From assembly GCA_030041195.1 (NCBI GenBank), contig JASHOI010000705.1, positions 1-8,240 on the forward strand: 8,240 bases of DNA. Direction: 5' to 3'. Every line of letters begins with the position of its first letter. The stretch's first letter is position 1. The notes under the pieces were generated by a model. The model was not told where the DNA came from, made no database searches, and worked only from the letters and a program-made list of their open reading frames with translations. This DNA is from Streptosporangiaceae bacterium. Its GTDB lineage: Bacteria > Actinomycetota > Actinomycetes > Streptosporangiales > Streptosporangiaceae. The translations under genes were made by a program, and so were the position numbers. Positions 1 to 6,150 of the stretch are shown in pieces.

Positions 1-1334
1 GCCCTGGCCCGCATGCCGCTCGCCAGCAGCGCGGCCAGCACGCCGCCGGTGACCGCGCTGCCGACCGACGACCCGAGCTGCCGCGAGGTGTTCAGCGTGC
101 CGGCCAGGGCGCCGGTGAGCTGCGGCGGCACCCGGCGCAGCGCCTCGCTGGTCAGCGGCGCGAACAGGCAGCTCAGGCCCAGCCCCACCAGCAGGTACGG
201 CAGGATGAACGTGAACGGCGTGTCGCGGGTCGACAGCACCGTGATCAGGACGAACAGCCCGGCCGCGTAGATCGTGAACCCGGTTACCAAGATCACCTTG
301 GAGCCGATGCGGTCGGACAGATGGCCGGCGAACGGCGCGACCGAGGCGAGCACCACGCTCAGCGGCAGGCTGGTGAGGCCGGAGACGACCGCGCTGTAGC
401 CGAGCACGGACTGTACGTTGATCGCGCCGAGGATCATGAGGCTGATCAGGCCGAACTGGGTGGCCGCGGTGAGCGCGCACAGCAGCACGACCGTCTTGTC
501 CCGCAGCAGCGCGGCCGGCAGCAGCGGCTCGTGGTCGCGCCGGCTTCGCTCCCAGAAGCCGAATGCGACCAGAAGCACGGCTCCGGCGATCATCACGTCG
601 GGAATGGTGACCGGCCCCCCGGCGATCGCGCCCCAGTCATAGCGCTGGCCCTCGATCAGGCCGAACACGATGCCGGCCAGCCCCGTCGTGGCCAGCGCCA
701 CGCCGACGATGTCCAGCCGGTGCCGGCGGCCGAGCCGCAGGTCGGGCACGATGCGGACGGCCATCACGATGCCGGTGATCGCGATGGGCAGGTTGACGTA
801 GAAGATCCAGCGCCAGCCGGCGTAGGTGACCAGGATGCCGCCGAGCGTCGGGCCGATCACCGCGGCCAGCATGATCATGCTGTTGTACGCCCCGAGCGCG
901 GCACCCCGCCGCTGTGCCGGGAACGCGGCGGCGATGATGACCAGCGGTTGCGGCGCGAGCATCGCCGCCCCGAGCCCTTGCATCGCACGGGCCGCGATGA
1001 GCCAGGCCGGGCTCTGTGCCGCTCCGCACAGAGCGGACGACACCGCGAACACGGCCAGCCCGAGCACGAACAGGCGCCGCTGCCCGAAGATGTCGCCGAG
1101 GCGGCTCATCGTGATCAGCAATGAGCCGAACACGAGCAGGTACGCGTTGCTGATCCAGAGCACGCTGTCGAGCCCGGCGTGCAGGCTGTCGATCAGGCTG
1201 GGCACGGCGACGTTGACGATCGTGGTGTCCATCAGGATGGCGAACGAGCCGAAGCACAGGGCGGCCAGGATCCGCCAGGGCCTGGCTTCCGCTGCCGGGG
1301 CGGCTTCCATTGCGGGCTCTGTTGGTCCTTTCAT
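1..1334 (-). CDS. DHA2 (EmrB/QacA) family MFS efflux transporter, C-terminus cut by window edge
   Basis: Probable proton-driven multidrug exporter in the cytoplasmic membrane. Reading the minus strand from the ATG at 1334 gives 444 open codons plus two bases, with no stop before the left edge. Family marks, from residue 1: DHA2 motif D1 in the first membrane helix (LMDTTIVNVAVP, about 34-45, acidic D36), motif A in loop 2-3 (SRLGDIFGQRR, 77-87) and antiporter motif C (GPTLGGILV, 161-169). Many hydrophobic segments follow, consistent with a 14-helix topology. DHA2 proteins usually have about 470-520 residues, so only the last helix and tail should be missing. The start is uncertain. ATG 1334 has no ribosome binding site and may be leaderless. 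ATG 1310 (codon 9) has AAAGGA upstream, but at about 15 nt, which is long. The gene is divergent from the HxlR gene and is the likely target of that regulator. Family call is sure; substrate is unknown. Confidence 0.93.
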   Translation of the reverse strand, partial: MKGPTEPAMEAAPAAEARPWRILAALCFGSFAILMDTTIVNVAVPSLIDSLHAGLDSVLWISNAYLLVFGSLLITMSRLGDIFGQRRLFVLGLAVFAVSSALCGAAQSPAWLIAARAMQGLGAAMLAPQPLVIIAAAFPAQRRGAALGAYNSMIMLAAVIGPTLGGILVTYAGWRWIFYVNLPIAITGIVMAVRIVPDLRLGRRHRLDIVGVALATTGLAGIVFGLIEGQRYDWGAIAGGPVTIPDVMIAGAVLLVAFGFWERSRRDHEPLLPAALLRDKTVVLLCALTAATQFGLISLMILGAINVQSVLGYSAVVSGLTSLPLSVVLASVAPFAGHLSDRIGSKVILVTGFTIYAAGLFVLITVLSTRDTPFTFILPYLLVGLGLSCLFAPLTSEALRRVPPQLTGALAGTLNTSRQLGSSVGSAVTGGVLAALLASGMRAR

Positions 1335-1391
1335 AAGACTAACGTCGCCCGCGCAGTTAGTCTTGTCAAGAGACTTACGGCTTCGTAAGCT
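1335..1391. promoter_or_regulatory. Probable HxlR operator cluster between divergent exporter and regulator
   Basis: Four copies of a half-site close to AGACTwACG alternate in orientation. They are AAGACTAACG at 1335-1344 (forward), GTTAGTCTT at 1356-1364 (reverse), AGACTTACG at 1371-1379 (forward) and CGTAAG at 1384-1389 (reverse, shortened). The first two form a perfect 9-bp inverted repeat with a 12-bp spacer. The middle two form GTTAGTCT-N7-AGACTTAC, with one mismatch. The last two form CTTACG-N4-CGTAAG, perfect. The middle dyad straddles the -35 elements of both directions and the right dyad reaches into the -10 of the regulator gene. Binding here would therefore repress both genes, as is usual for HxlR proteins. 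The repeats are seen directly; their use by this HxlR is inferred. Confidence 0.7.
1363..1391 (+). promoter_or_regulatory. Promoter of the HxlR gene, probably leaderless
   Basis: TTGTCA (1363-1368), a 17-bp spacer, then TAAGCT (1386-1391), matching the actinobacterial TAnnnT -10. Seven bases downstream of the -10 lies the A of the ATG at 1398, so the transcript probably starts at or beside the start codon. This fits the lack of a Shine-Dalgarno sequence before 1398. On the opposite strand TTGACA (1369-1364) overlaps this -35 and may serve the exporter. Its -10 is not clear: TAGTCT at 1341-1336 would need a 22-bp spacer. Confidence 0.6.
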
Positions 1392-1397
1392 GGCTGC

Positions 1398-1892
1398 ATG
1401 CGGTTGACCAGCCTGTCCGCGATGAATTGCTCAATCGCCCGGACCCTGGACGTGGTGGGCGAATGGTGGACGCTGCTGATCGTCCGGGACGCGCTGCGCG
1501 GCGCGACCCGGTTCGACGAGTTCCGGGAGAGCCTCGGCATGGCCCGCGGCGTGCTCTCGTCCCGGCTGCACAAGCTCGTTGAGCAGGGCATCCTGACCCG
1601 CCGGCAGTACTCGGAGCACCCGCCGCGCTACGAGTACACGCTGACCGAGAAGGGACGCGCGCTCGCGCCGGTGATCACGGCGCTGCTGACCTGGGGCGAC
1701 ACCTGGGTCCCCGGGCCGGACGGCCCGCCGGTCCTGCTCGTCCACGAGCCCTGCGGCCATGTCATGCACCCGGTCCAGGCCTGCCCGCACTGTCACGCCG
1801 AGCTGCAGGCCGGCACCGTCCGCTCGGTACCGGGCCCGGGGGCGTCATCGAACAGCAAGGCTCAGCCGGCGCCGGGCCGCAGCGATGCGTAG
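1398..1892 (+). CDS. HxlR-family winged-helix regulator with C-terminal Cys/His cluster
   Basis: Cytoplasmic dimeric DNA-binding regulator, 164 residues. The N-terminal signature CSIARTLDVVGEWWTLLIVR (11-30) and the following block ending near TLTEKG (81-86) are typical HxlR winged helix. The wing is QYSEHPPRYEYTLT (about 70-83). Cys11 sits at the N-terminal position where redox-sensing members such as YodB carry their reactive cysteine. After the core comes a tail with a metal-ribbon-like arrangement: His116, Cys119, His121, His124, Cys129, Cys132 and His133. Similar tails occur in other actinobacterial HxlR proteins of about 150-165 residues, and zinc or redox binding there is inference. 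ATG 1398 fits the leaderless promoter; ATG 1422 (codon 9) is an alternative. The gene is divergent from an MFS exporter, its probable target. Its 3' end overlaps the convergent TetR gene by 31 bp. The effector is unknown. Confidence 0.93.
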   Translation: MRLTSLSAMNCSIARTLDVVGEWWTLLIVRDALRGATRFDEFRESLGMARGVLSSRLHKLVEQGILTRRQYSEHPPRYEYTLTEKGRALAPVITALLTWGDTWVPGPDGPPVLLVHEPCGHVMHPVQACPHCHAELQAGTVRSVPGPGASSNSKAQPAPGRSDA

Positions 1893-2548
1893 GCGGACGC
1901 GGTAAACAGGGCGGTGAAGTGCTCGACCACCTCGTCGGTGGAAGCCTCCAGGTCGCCGTTGACCCAGTCGGCGAGCAGCTCGACGACGCCGCCCATGAGG
2001 AAGCGGGTGACGATCACCGGGTTCAGCCGCAGCGGCGCGCCCGCGGCGAGCTTCAGCGCCTCGTCCGCGGTGAGCTGCGCGAGCGCGTGCCTGGTCTCGC
2101 GGCGCAGCTTTTCCAGGCGCTCGCTGACCCCGACGACCTCGATCGCCACGATCCTCGCCTTGCGCCGGTCCTCGGTGACCGCGATCCAACCAGCGCGCAG
2201 ACCGGCCCGCGCCTGCGCCTCCAGGGTGTGCTCGCGGGCGACCGCCTCGGCGGCGCGGGTGAAGATGCCGGTGACGATCCGCTGGTAAACGGCGTAGAGC
2301 AGATCCTCCCGGCTGGTGAACGACTCGTAGAAGTAGCGGGAGTTCAGTGACGCGGCCGCGCTCACCGCGCGGATCGAGGTGCCCGCGTAGCCGGCCGTCC
2401 CAAACAGCTCCAGCCCCGCATCCATCAGGCGTTCCCGTCGCTCTGCCTGGCGCTGCGCGGGGGTGATGCCTCGGTACCGGCGGGCTGACTGCACACGCGA
2501 TTTTACTGAGCGGCCGGAACGCGGCGCCACGGGCCGGCCGGTCGCCAC
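1862..2548 (-). CDS. TetR-family transcriptional regulator
   Basis: Ligand-responsive repressor, 228 residues from the GTG at 2548. The N-terminal arm with RRYRG and the ERRERLMDAGLELFG block (about 38-50) is typical of an actinobacterial TetR subgroup. The helix-turn-helix spans about 57-80, with recognition helix SLNSRYFYESF (67-77). The rest is an alpha-helical ligand and dimer domain with no conserved motif I recognise. The start is uncertain: GTG 2548 has no ribosome binding site. GTG 2494 (codon 19) lies five bases after a TAAAAT box (2505-2500), so it could be a leaderless start giving 210 residues, closer to the usual TetR length. The gene is divergent from the secreted hydrolase, its most likely target, and it converges on and overlaps the HxlR gene by 31 bp. 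Confidence 0.92.
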   Translation of the reverse strand: MATGRPVAPRSGRSVKSRVQSARRYRGITPAQRQAERRERLMDAGLELFGTAGYAGTSIRAVSAAASLNSRYFYESFTSREDLLYAVYQRIVTGIFTRAAEAVAREHTLEAQARAGLRAGWIAVTEDRRKARIVAIEVVGVSERLEKLRRETRHALAQLTADEALKLAAGAPLRLNPVIVTRFLMGGVVELLADWVNGDLEASTDEVVEHFTALFTASAYASLRPGAG

Positions 2549-2567
2549 CAGCCGCTACGGCAGCCCC

Positions 2568-2596
2568 TAGGCAAAGTGGTATGGCAGTGCTACAGT
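2568..2596 (+). promoter_or_regulatory. Possible promoter of the secreted hydrolase gene
   Basis: TAGGCA (2568-2573, four of six matches to TTGACA), a 17-bp spacer and TACAGT (2591-2596, TAnnnT type). The implied start near 2603 would leave a leader of about 50 nt carrying the GGAGGG ribosome binding site. The -10 lies inside the repeated elements described for 2577-2628, so a repressor bound there would block it. Moderate match only. Confidence 0.4.
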
Positions 2597-2628
2597 TTCG
2601 GCCAGAAAACTGGTTACGGGGTGCTACA
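2577..2628. promoter_or_regulatory. Candidate TetR operator: direct repeat flanking a small dyad
   Basis: Two 18-bp elements, TGGTATGGCAGTGCTACA (2577-2594) and TGGTTACGGGGTGCTACA (2611-2628), agree at 13 of 18 positions. They share TGGT at the left and GTGCTACA at the right, and start 34 bp apart. Between and partly over them lies the inverted repeat CAGTTT-N8-AAACTG (2593-2598 and 2607-2612). This block is more AT-rich than its surroundings and lies between the divergent TetR and hydrolase genes. Which of the two patterns, if either, the TetR protein reads cannot be told here. Confidence 0.5.
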
Positions 2629-2654
2629 CATTTCGCTGGCTCGCGGAGGGCGAC

Positions 2655-4262
2655 ATGGCGCATCGGGCTCTGAAACTCAGTGGCATCCTCGGCGGCGTGC
2701 TCGCGGGCGCGCTGGTTGCGTCGGCATTAGGCCTGCCCCCGGCCGCGGTGGCCGGACTGGCGCAGCGGGCCGCGGCGGACAGCGACCCGCTGCCGACGAT
2801 CAAACAGATCCCGGCGGACAGCGGGATCCACGGCTACCCGTACGACGCGGTGCCGACGACCCCGGAATTCACCGGCGCGCCAACGATCGACCTGGCTTCC
2901 TACGGCTACGCGCAGGACGAGTTCCTGATGTCGGGCACGACCAACATCTACCGGGAGAGCGGCACCTGGGGTTCCAACGGCGACTGGAACGTGTCCGTGG
3001 CGCAGAGCGACGTGCCGTACACCACGCGCCTGCTGGTGCGGTACCCGACCAACCCGGCGAAGTTCAACGGCACCGTGGTCGTCGAGTGGCTGAACGACAC
3101 CACCGGCGGCGACCAGGACCCGGTGTGGTCGGAGATCTACAACGAGGTCCTCAGCCAGGGCTACGCGTACGTCGGCGTCACAGCGCAGACCGCGGGCATG
3201 AACGAGCTGAAGGCATGGGACTCGGAACGCTACGCCGCGCTGGGCGACAGTAACGACGGCCAGTCGTACGACATCTTCACCCAGGCGGCCGAGGCCGTGC
3301 GGGACGACGCCGCGACGCTGCTGGGCGGGCTCACGCCGGACCGGGTGATCGCCATGGGCGACTCGCAGTCGGCATTCCGGCTGGAAACCTACTACAACGC
3401 GATCCAGCCGATCAGCCACGCGTACAACGGCTTCATCCTGATCGGCAGGGCGGTGCTCGCGGCGCCGATCGGCAGCGGACTGGTCTCCTTCTCACCGGTT
3501 CCGGCGCTGATCCGCACCGACACCACCACGCCGCTGATCCAGATCAACACCGAGGGCGACATCGAGGAACTCGGCGACGCGTTCGCGCGTCAGCCGGACA
3601 CCGGCTACCTGCGGACCTGGGAGCTGGCGGGGGCGTCACACATCGACCTGCACGAGGGGCTGTACGAGGGCGCGACCATCGAACGCGAGGAGCCCACGGT
3701 CACGGCGCCGACGTGCCTGTTCGGCGTCCCGTTCAACGGCGCCACGCTGCCCGACAACATGGGCCTGTACGAGCTCGAGGACGCCGCCCTGAACGACATG
3801 GACAAGTGGCTGGTCTACGGCGTCGCCCCGCCGCACGGGAACGAGATCGCGACCACGCCGGTCTTCAATCTTGTCGAGCGCGACCAGTACGGGAACGCGC
3901 TGGGCGGGGTCCGGCTGCCGGACATCCAGGTGCCGACCGAGAGGTACACGGCGATCAACTTCTACGTGCCGAGCGAGGAGAGCCTGAGTCCGTCCGAGCT
4001 GCTGAGCGAGCTGGAGAGCATCTTCACCACGCTGCAGACCGGGGAGATCACGAACACCACCGTGCGCGACGAGGGACTCTGCCTGCTGGAGGGGTACTAC
4101 ACGGCGTTCAGTACCGCGACGCTGCAGGCCCTGTACCCGACGCACGCCGACTACGTGTCGAAGTTCACGGCCGCCGCGGCCAGCGACCTGGCCGCCGGGT
4201 TCCTCACCCAGGCCGACTACAACGCGGCGGTCGCGGCGGCACAGGCCTCATCGATCCCGTAA
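2655..4262 (+). CDS. Secreted alpha/beta hydrolase domain protein (Abhydrolase_10-like esterase)
   Basis: Probable extracytoplasmic serine hydrolase of unknown substrate, 535 residues. A Sec-type signal peptide is visible: HRALK, a hydrophobic stretch, and a likely cut near residue 41 after AAA. The core resembles the family I know as Abhydrolase_10 (PF20091). Its nucleophile elbow is AMGDSQSAFRL with Ser237, where the usual final Gly of GxSxG is Ser, as is common in this family. The probable catalytic acid is in NTEGD (Glu300 or Asp302) and the histidine is in WELAGASHID (His329). Further family blocks are AALNDMDKWLVYGVAPP (377-393) and DQYGNALGGVRLP (410-422). Cys354 and Cys476 could form a disulfide. 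GGAGGG at 2645-2650, four bases before the ATG, supports the start. The gene is divergent from a TetR gene that probably controls it. Fold is secure; substrate is not predictable. Confidence 0.9.
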   Translation: MAHRALKLSGILGGVLAGALVASALGLPPAAVAGLAQRAAADSDPLPTIKQIPADSGIHGYPYDAVPTTPEFTGAPTIDLASYGYAQDEFLMSGTTNIYRESGTWGSNGDWNVSVAQSDVPYTTRLLVRYPTNPAKFNGTVVVEWLNDTTGGDQDPVWSEIYNEVLSQGYAYVGVTAQTAGMNELKAWDSERYAALGDSNDGQSYDIFTQAAEAVRDDAATLLGGLTPDRVIAMGDSQSAFRLETYYNAIQPISHAYNGFILIGRAVLAAPIGSGLVSFSPVPALIRTDTTTPLIQINTEGDIEELGDAFARQPDTGYLRTWELAGASHIDLHEGLYEGATIEREEPTVTAPTCLFGVPFNGATLPDNMGLYELEDAALNDMDKWLVYGVAPPHGNEIATTPVFNLVERDQYGNALGGVRLPDIQVPTERYTAINFYVPSEESLSPSELLSELESIFTTLQTGEITNTTVRDEGLCLLEGYYTAFSTATLQALYPTHADYVSKFTAAAASDLAAGFLTQADYNAAVAAAQASSIP

Positions 4263-4284
4263 CACCGGCGGCTGATCACCTCGG

Positions 4285-4327
4285 CCCGCGTCGGGTGCCG
4301 GCCCCGGTCACGCCCGTCCCGCCGGGC
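4285..4327 (+). terminator. Weak GC-rich hairpins after the hydrolase gene
   Basis: Just downstream of the stop at 4262 are two short hairpins, CCCG-CGT-CGGG (4285-4295) and GCCCG-N6-CGGGC (4312-4316 with 4323-4327), without a following T run. They could end the hydrolase transcript before the AT-rich promoter that follows. In DNA this rich in G and C such stems also arise by chance. Confidence 0.3.
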
Positions 4328-4373
4328 GGCCGGACACATTGATTATGTTTCGGCCTGGTTCACCCGTTGCATA

Positions 4374-4402
4374 TTGCTTTTACCTTTTCGCAGGTATATA
4401 TT
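4374..4402 (+). promoter_or_regulatory. AT-rich promoter of the pentapeptide-repeat gene
   Basis: TTGCTT (4374-4379), a 17-bp spacer and TATATT (4397-4402). The stretch 4336-4404 is the most AT-rich in the window and stands out against its surroundings. The predicted transcript start is near 4409, giving a leader of about 60 nt. TTGCAT (4367-4372) is a weaker alternative -35. This is the strongest housekeeping-type promoter I can see here, and no clear operator repeat overlaps it. Confidence 0.65.
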
Positions 4403-4410
4403 CCGTCCAG

Positions 4411-4449
4411 CCTCAGCATGAGGCATAGGGCACCGGCCGGTTCTCGGCC
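4411..4449 (+). other. Two small hairpins in the leader of the pentapeptide-repeat mRNA
   Basis: CCTCA-GCA-TGAGG (4411-4423) lies at the predicted 5' end of the transcript, and GGCCG-GTTCT-CGGCC (4435-4449) follows. The ribosome binding site and ATG at 4459-4471 stay outside both. A 5'-terminal hairpin can protect an mRNA from decay; a regulatory role is not shown. Confidence 0.35.
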
Positions 4450-4458
4450 ATTCGTGAC

Positions 4459-4471
4459 GGGGAGCGACATG
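4459..4471 (+). promoter_or_regulatory. Ribosome binding site that decides the pentapeptide-repeat gene start
   Basis: GGGGAG (4459-4464) stands four bases before the ATG at 4469. The open frame extends upstream to a TTG at 4367, but that start would lie upstream of the promoter and would put over 30 residues before the signal peptide. The start at 4469 gives a normal signal peptide. The context GCGACATG matches that of the hydrolase gene at 2655. Confidence 0.75.
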
Positions 4472-6148
4472 ACGGGTCGCAAGCCTGGTGTGCGCGTATT
4501 CGGGGTTCTCGGGGCCGCGGCTCTGGCCGGCGGCATGGCCGTCGCGGCCGGCGGTTCTGCGGCCCAGGCGGTCGAGGGCGTGACCTGCCCGACGGTCAGC
4601 GCCACCGGGGTGGTGACGCCCGCTCCCACACCCGGCGTGGACTGGGACAGCTGCGACCTCAAGAACGCGGACCTTTCCGGGGCCGATCTGTCCGGCGCCA
4701 ACCTTGACTACGCCATCATGACGGACGCCGACCTGTCCGGCGCGAATCTGACCGACGCCACCCTCTACGCGGCGATCTTCAATTCGGCGAACCTGTCATC
4801 GGCGGACTTCACCGGGGCCACCATGACCATGGTGTTTTCGGGCCTGATCACCGCGAGCCCGGCGCCGACGCTCCCGGCCGGCTGGCAGCTCATCGACGGC
4901 TACCTCGCCGGTCCCGGAGCGGACCTGAGCGACGCGGGACTCAGTGACGCGAACCTGTCCTCGGCAGACCTGGCCGACGCCTACCTGGGGGCCGCGAACT
5001 TGACGGGCGCGAACCTGGACGGCGCCGACCTGGACGGCGCGAATGTGTCGGCCGCCGCCCTGACCGACGCGAGCCTGAACGACACGAACCTCACCAGCGC
5101 GACGCTCGCGCAGGTCACCTCCGGCGGCATTACCGGCACGACCGCGTTGCTACCCGCCGACTGGCAGCTGAAGAGCGGCTACCTGGCAGGGCCGCAGGCG
5201 AGCCTGGCGTACGCCGACGCGCCCGGCGTGGACCTGTCCGGCACCGACCTTGCTGACGCCTCGTTCTACGGGGCCGACCTGAGCGGCGCCGACCTCAGCA
5301 AGGCCAACCTCACCGGCGCCGAAGCGGTGGGCACCAACCTGGGGGACGCGAACCTCACCAACGTGAACCTCACCGACGCCAGCATCGGGGGCGATGCGTT
5401 CGGCGGCGGAGCGGCGACGCTCGAGGGCGCCGACCTCGCGGGCGCGACCATGACCGGGCTGGGCAGCGGGGCCATCGACGGCGGCCCGACGGCGCTGCCC
5501 GCACACTGGATGTTCGCCGACGGTTACCTGCTCGGCCCGACGGCCAACCTGGAATACGAGGGTGCGGTCGACGGCCTCGATCTGGCGGGTGTGGACCTGG
5601 CGTCCGCGAACGTCCTGAACGTGGAGTTCCAGCAGGACAACCTCGCGAACGGAGACTTCCGGGGCAGCAACGCCGGGGCGGGCAACTTCTATGAGGACAC
5701 CTGGTCGAACACGATCTGCCCGGACGGGAACAACTCCAACCTGTACGTGTCCGGCTGCTTCAGCGCACGCCGGTACGACCTCTCCACGTTCGTCACGCCC
5801 AAGTCCGGCGCCACGCTGAGCAAGTCGCCGCGCACCTTCCCGGCCGAGTTCCGCCTGACCAACCCGGCCACGGGTGCCGAGGTCGCCGGGGCGACAGCCA
5901 GAACGCTCTCGGCCGGGCATGACGTCCGCGCCACCCTGGCCGGGCCGCAGATCAAGACCCAGACGGTGACCTGCAGCTGGGTCAGCAAGCACCGGTTCTT
6001 CTCCTGCACCTTCGCCACACCAGGCAAGGCAAAGACCGGAGCGCGGCACCGCTACACGATCACCGTGCGGGTGAACCAGGGACCCGGGTTCCTGCTGGCG
6101 CTGCCCGCCCGCGGCGTCGCCAACCCGGAGGTCATCCACTTCGGCTAG
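4469..6148 (+). CDS. Secreted pentapeptide-repeat protein with repeated LPxxW...GYLxGP modules and C-terminal beta domain
   Basis: 559 residues, function unknown. A Sec signal peptide (1-34) ends AQA. The mature N-terminus carries Cys40 and Cys62. Four blocks of A(D/N)LxX pentapeptides follow, at about 62-120, 151-216, 254-330 and 369-408. Pentapeptide repeats fold as a right-handed four-sided beta helix. Blocks 1 to 3 each run into a copy of a module of about 30 residues: S-G-x-I, then LPAxW, then GYLxGPxAxL (124-153, 218-246, 333-361). Block 4 instead ends in WSNTICPDGNNS with Cys417 and Cys430, probably a disulfide-closed cap, a pattern I recall from other secreted actinobacterial pentapeptide proteins. 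Residues 436-559 look like a beta-sandwich domain with Cys502 and Cys513 in TCSW and SCTF. No sorting motif or membrane anchor is visible, so the protein is probably released or loosely wall-bound. It is not the DNA-mimic type of the cytoplasmic Qnr/MfpA proteins, because it is exported. The MerR gene converges from the right. Confidence 0.88.
   Translation: MTGRKPGVRVFGVLGAAALAGGMAVAAGGSAAQAVEGVTCPTVSATGVVTPAPTPGVDWDSCDLKNADLSGADLSGANLDYAIMTDADLSGANLTDATLYAAIFNSANLSSADFTGATMTMVFSGLITASPAPTLPAGWQLIDGYLAGPGADLSDAGLSDANLSSADLADAYLGAANLTGANLDGADLDGANVSAAALTDASLNDTNLTSATLAQVTSGGITGTTALLPADWQLKSGYLAGPQASLAYADAPGVDLSGTDLADASFYGADLSGADLSKANLTGAEAVGTNLGDANLTNVNLTDASIGGDAFGGGAATLEGADLAGATMTGLGSGAIDGGPTALPAHWMFADGYLLGPTANLEYEGAVDGLDLAGVDLASANVLNVEFQQDNLANGDFRGSNAGAGNFYEDTWSNTICPDGNNSNLYVSGCFSARRYDLSTFVTPKSGATLSKSPRTFPAEFRLTNPATGAEVAGATARTLSAGHDVRATLAGPQIKTQTVTCSWVSKHRFFSCTFATPGKAKTGARHRYTITVRVNQGPGFLLALPARGVANPEVIHFG
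4838..4927 (+). repeat. Pentapeptide interruption module, copy 1 (residues 124-153)
   Basis: First of three protein-level repeats within the pentapeptide gene: SGLI at the front, LPAGWQL in the middle and GYLAGPGADL at the end, then straight back into pentapeptides. The conserved Trp, Gly-Tyr and Gly-Pro suggest a hairpin or loop standing out from the beta helix. Confidence 0.8.
5120..5206 (+). repeat. Pentapeptide interruption module, copy 2 (residues 218-246)
   Basis: Second copy: SGGI, LPADWQL, GYLAGPQASL. It starts 94 residues after copy 1, and is followed by a short divergent stretch (AYADAPG) before pentapeptides resume. Confidence 0.8.
5465..5551 (+). repeat. Pentapeptide interruption module, copy 3 (residues 333-361)
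   Basis: Third copy: SGAI, LPAHWMF, GYLLGPTANL. It starts 115 residues after copy 2, followed by EYEGAVDG and the last, shortest pentapeptide block. The divergence between copies suggests old duplication rather than recent expansion. Confidence 0.78.
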
Positions 6149-6150
6149 CG

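Noticed and set aside
321..1124. Plus-strand open frame of 267 codons at the left, rich in His, Asp, Arg and Gln.
   Set aside because: It lies opposite the MFS exporter, whose minus-strand translation carries all DHA2 motifs. The composition of the plus frame is that of an antisense shadow.
637..1257. Minus-strand open frame of 206 codons inside the left exporter.
   Set aside because: It is in another frame of the same strand and gives an Arg/His-rich product without motifs. The true frame stays open to the window edge.
1830..1875. Short palindromes CCGGGCCCGG and CCGGCGCCGG near the end of the HxlR gene, as a terminator.
   Set aside because: They have no loop, lie within coding sequence and are of a kind frequent by chance in DNA of this composition.
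1845..2663. Minus-strand open frame of 272 codons covering the TetR gene and its upstream region.
   Set aside because: It is out of frame with the TetR helix-turn-helix and it crosses the promoter region and the start of the hydrolase gene.
4367..4468. Upstream TTG start for the pentapeptide gene.
   Set aside because: It would precede the promoter and bury the signal peptide. The ATG at 4469 has a good ribosome binding site.
4640..5700. DNA-level tandem repeats within the pentapeptide gene (recurring GACCTG and GGCGCC runs).
   Set aside because: They follow from the A(D/N)LxX protein repeat and GC-biased codons. They are not a separate satellite or CRISPR array: no constant repeat with variable spacers exists.
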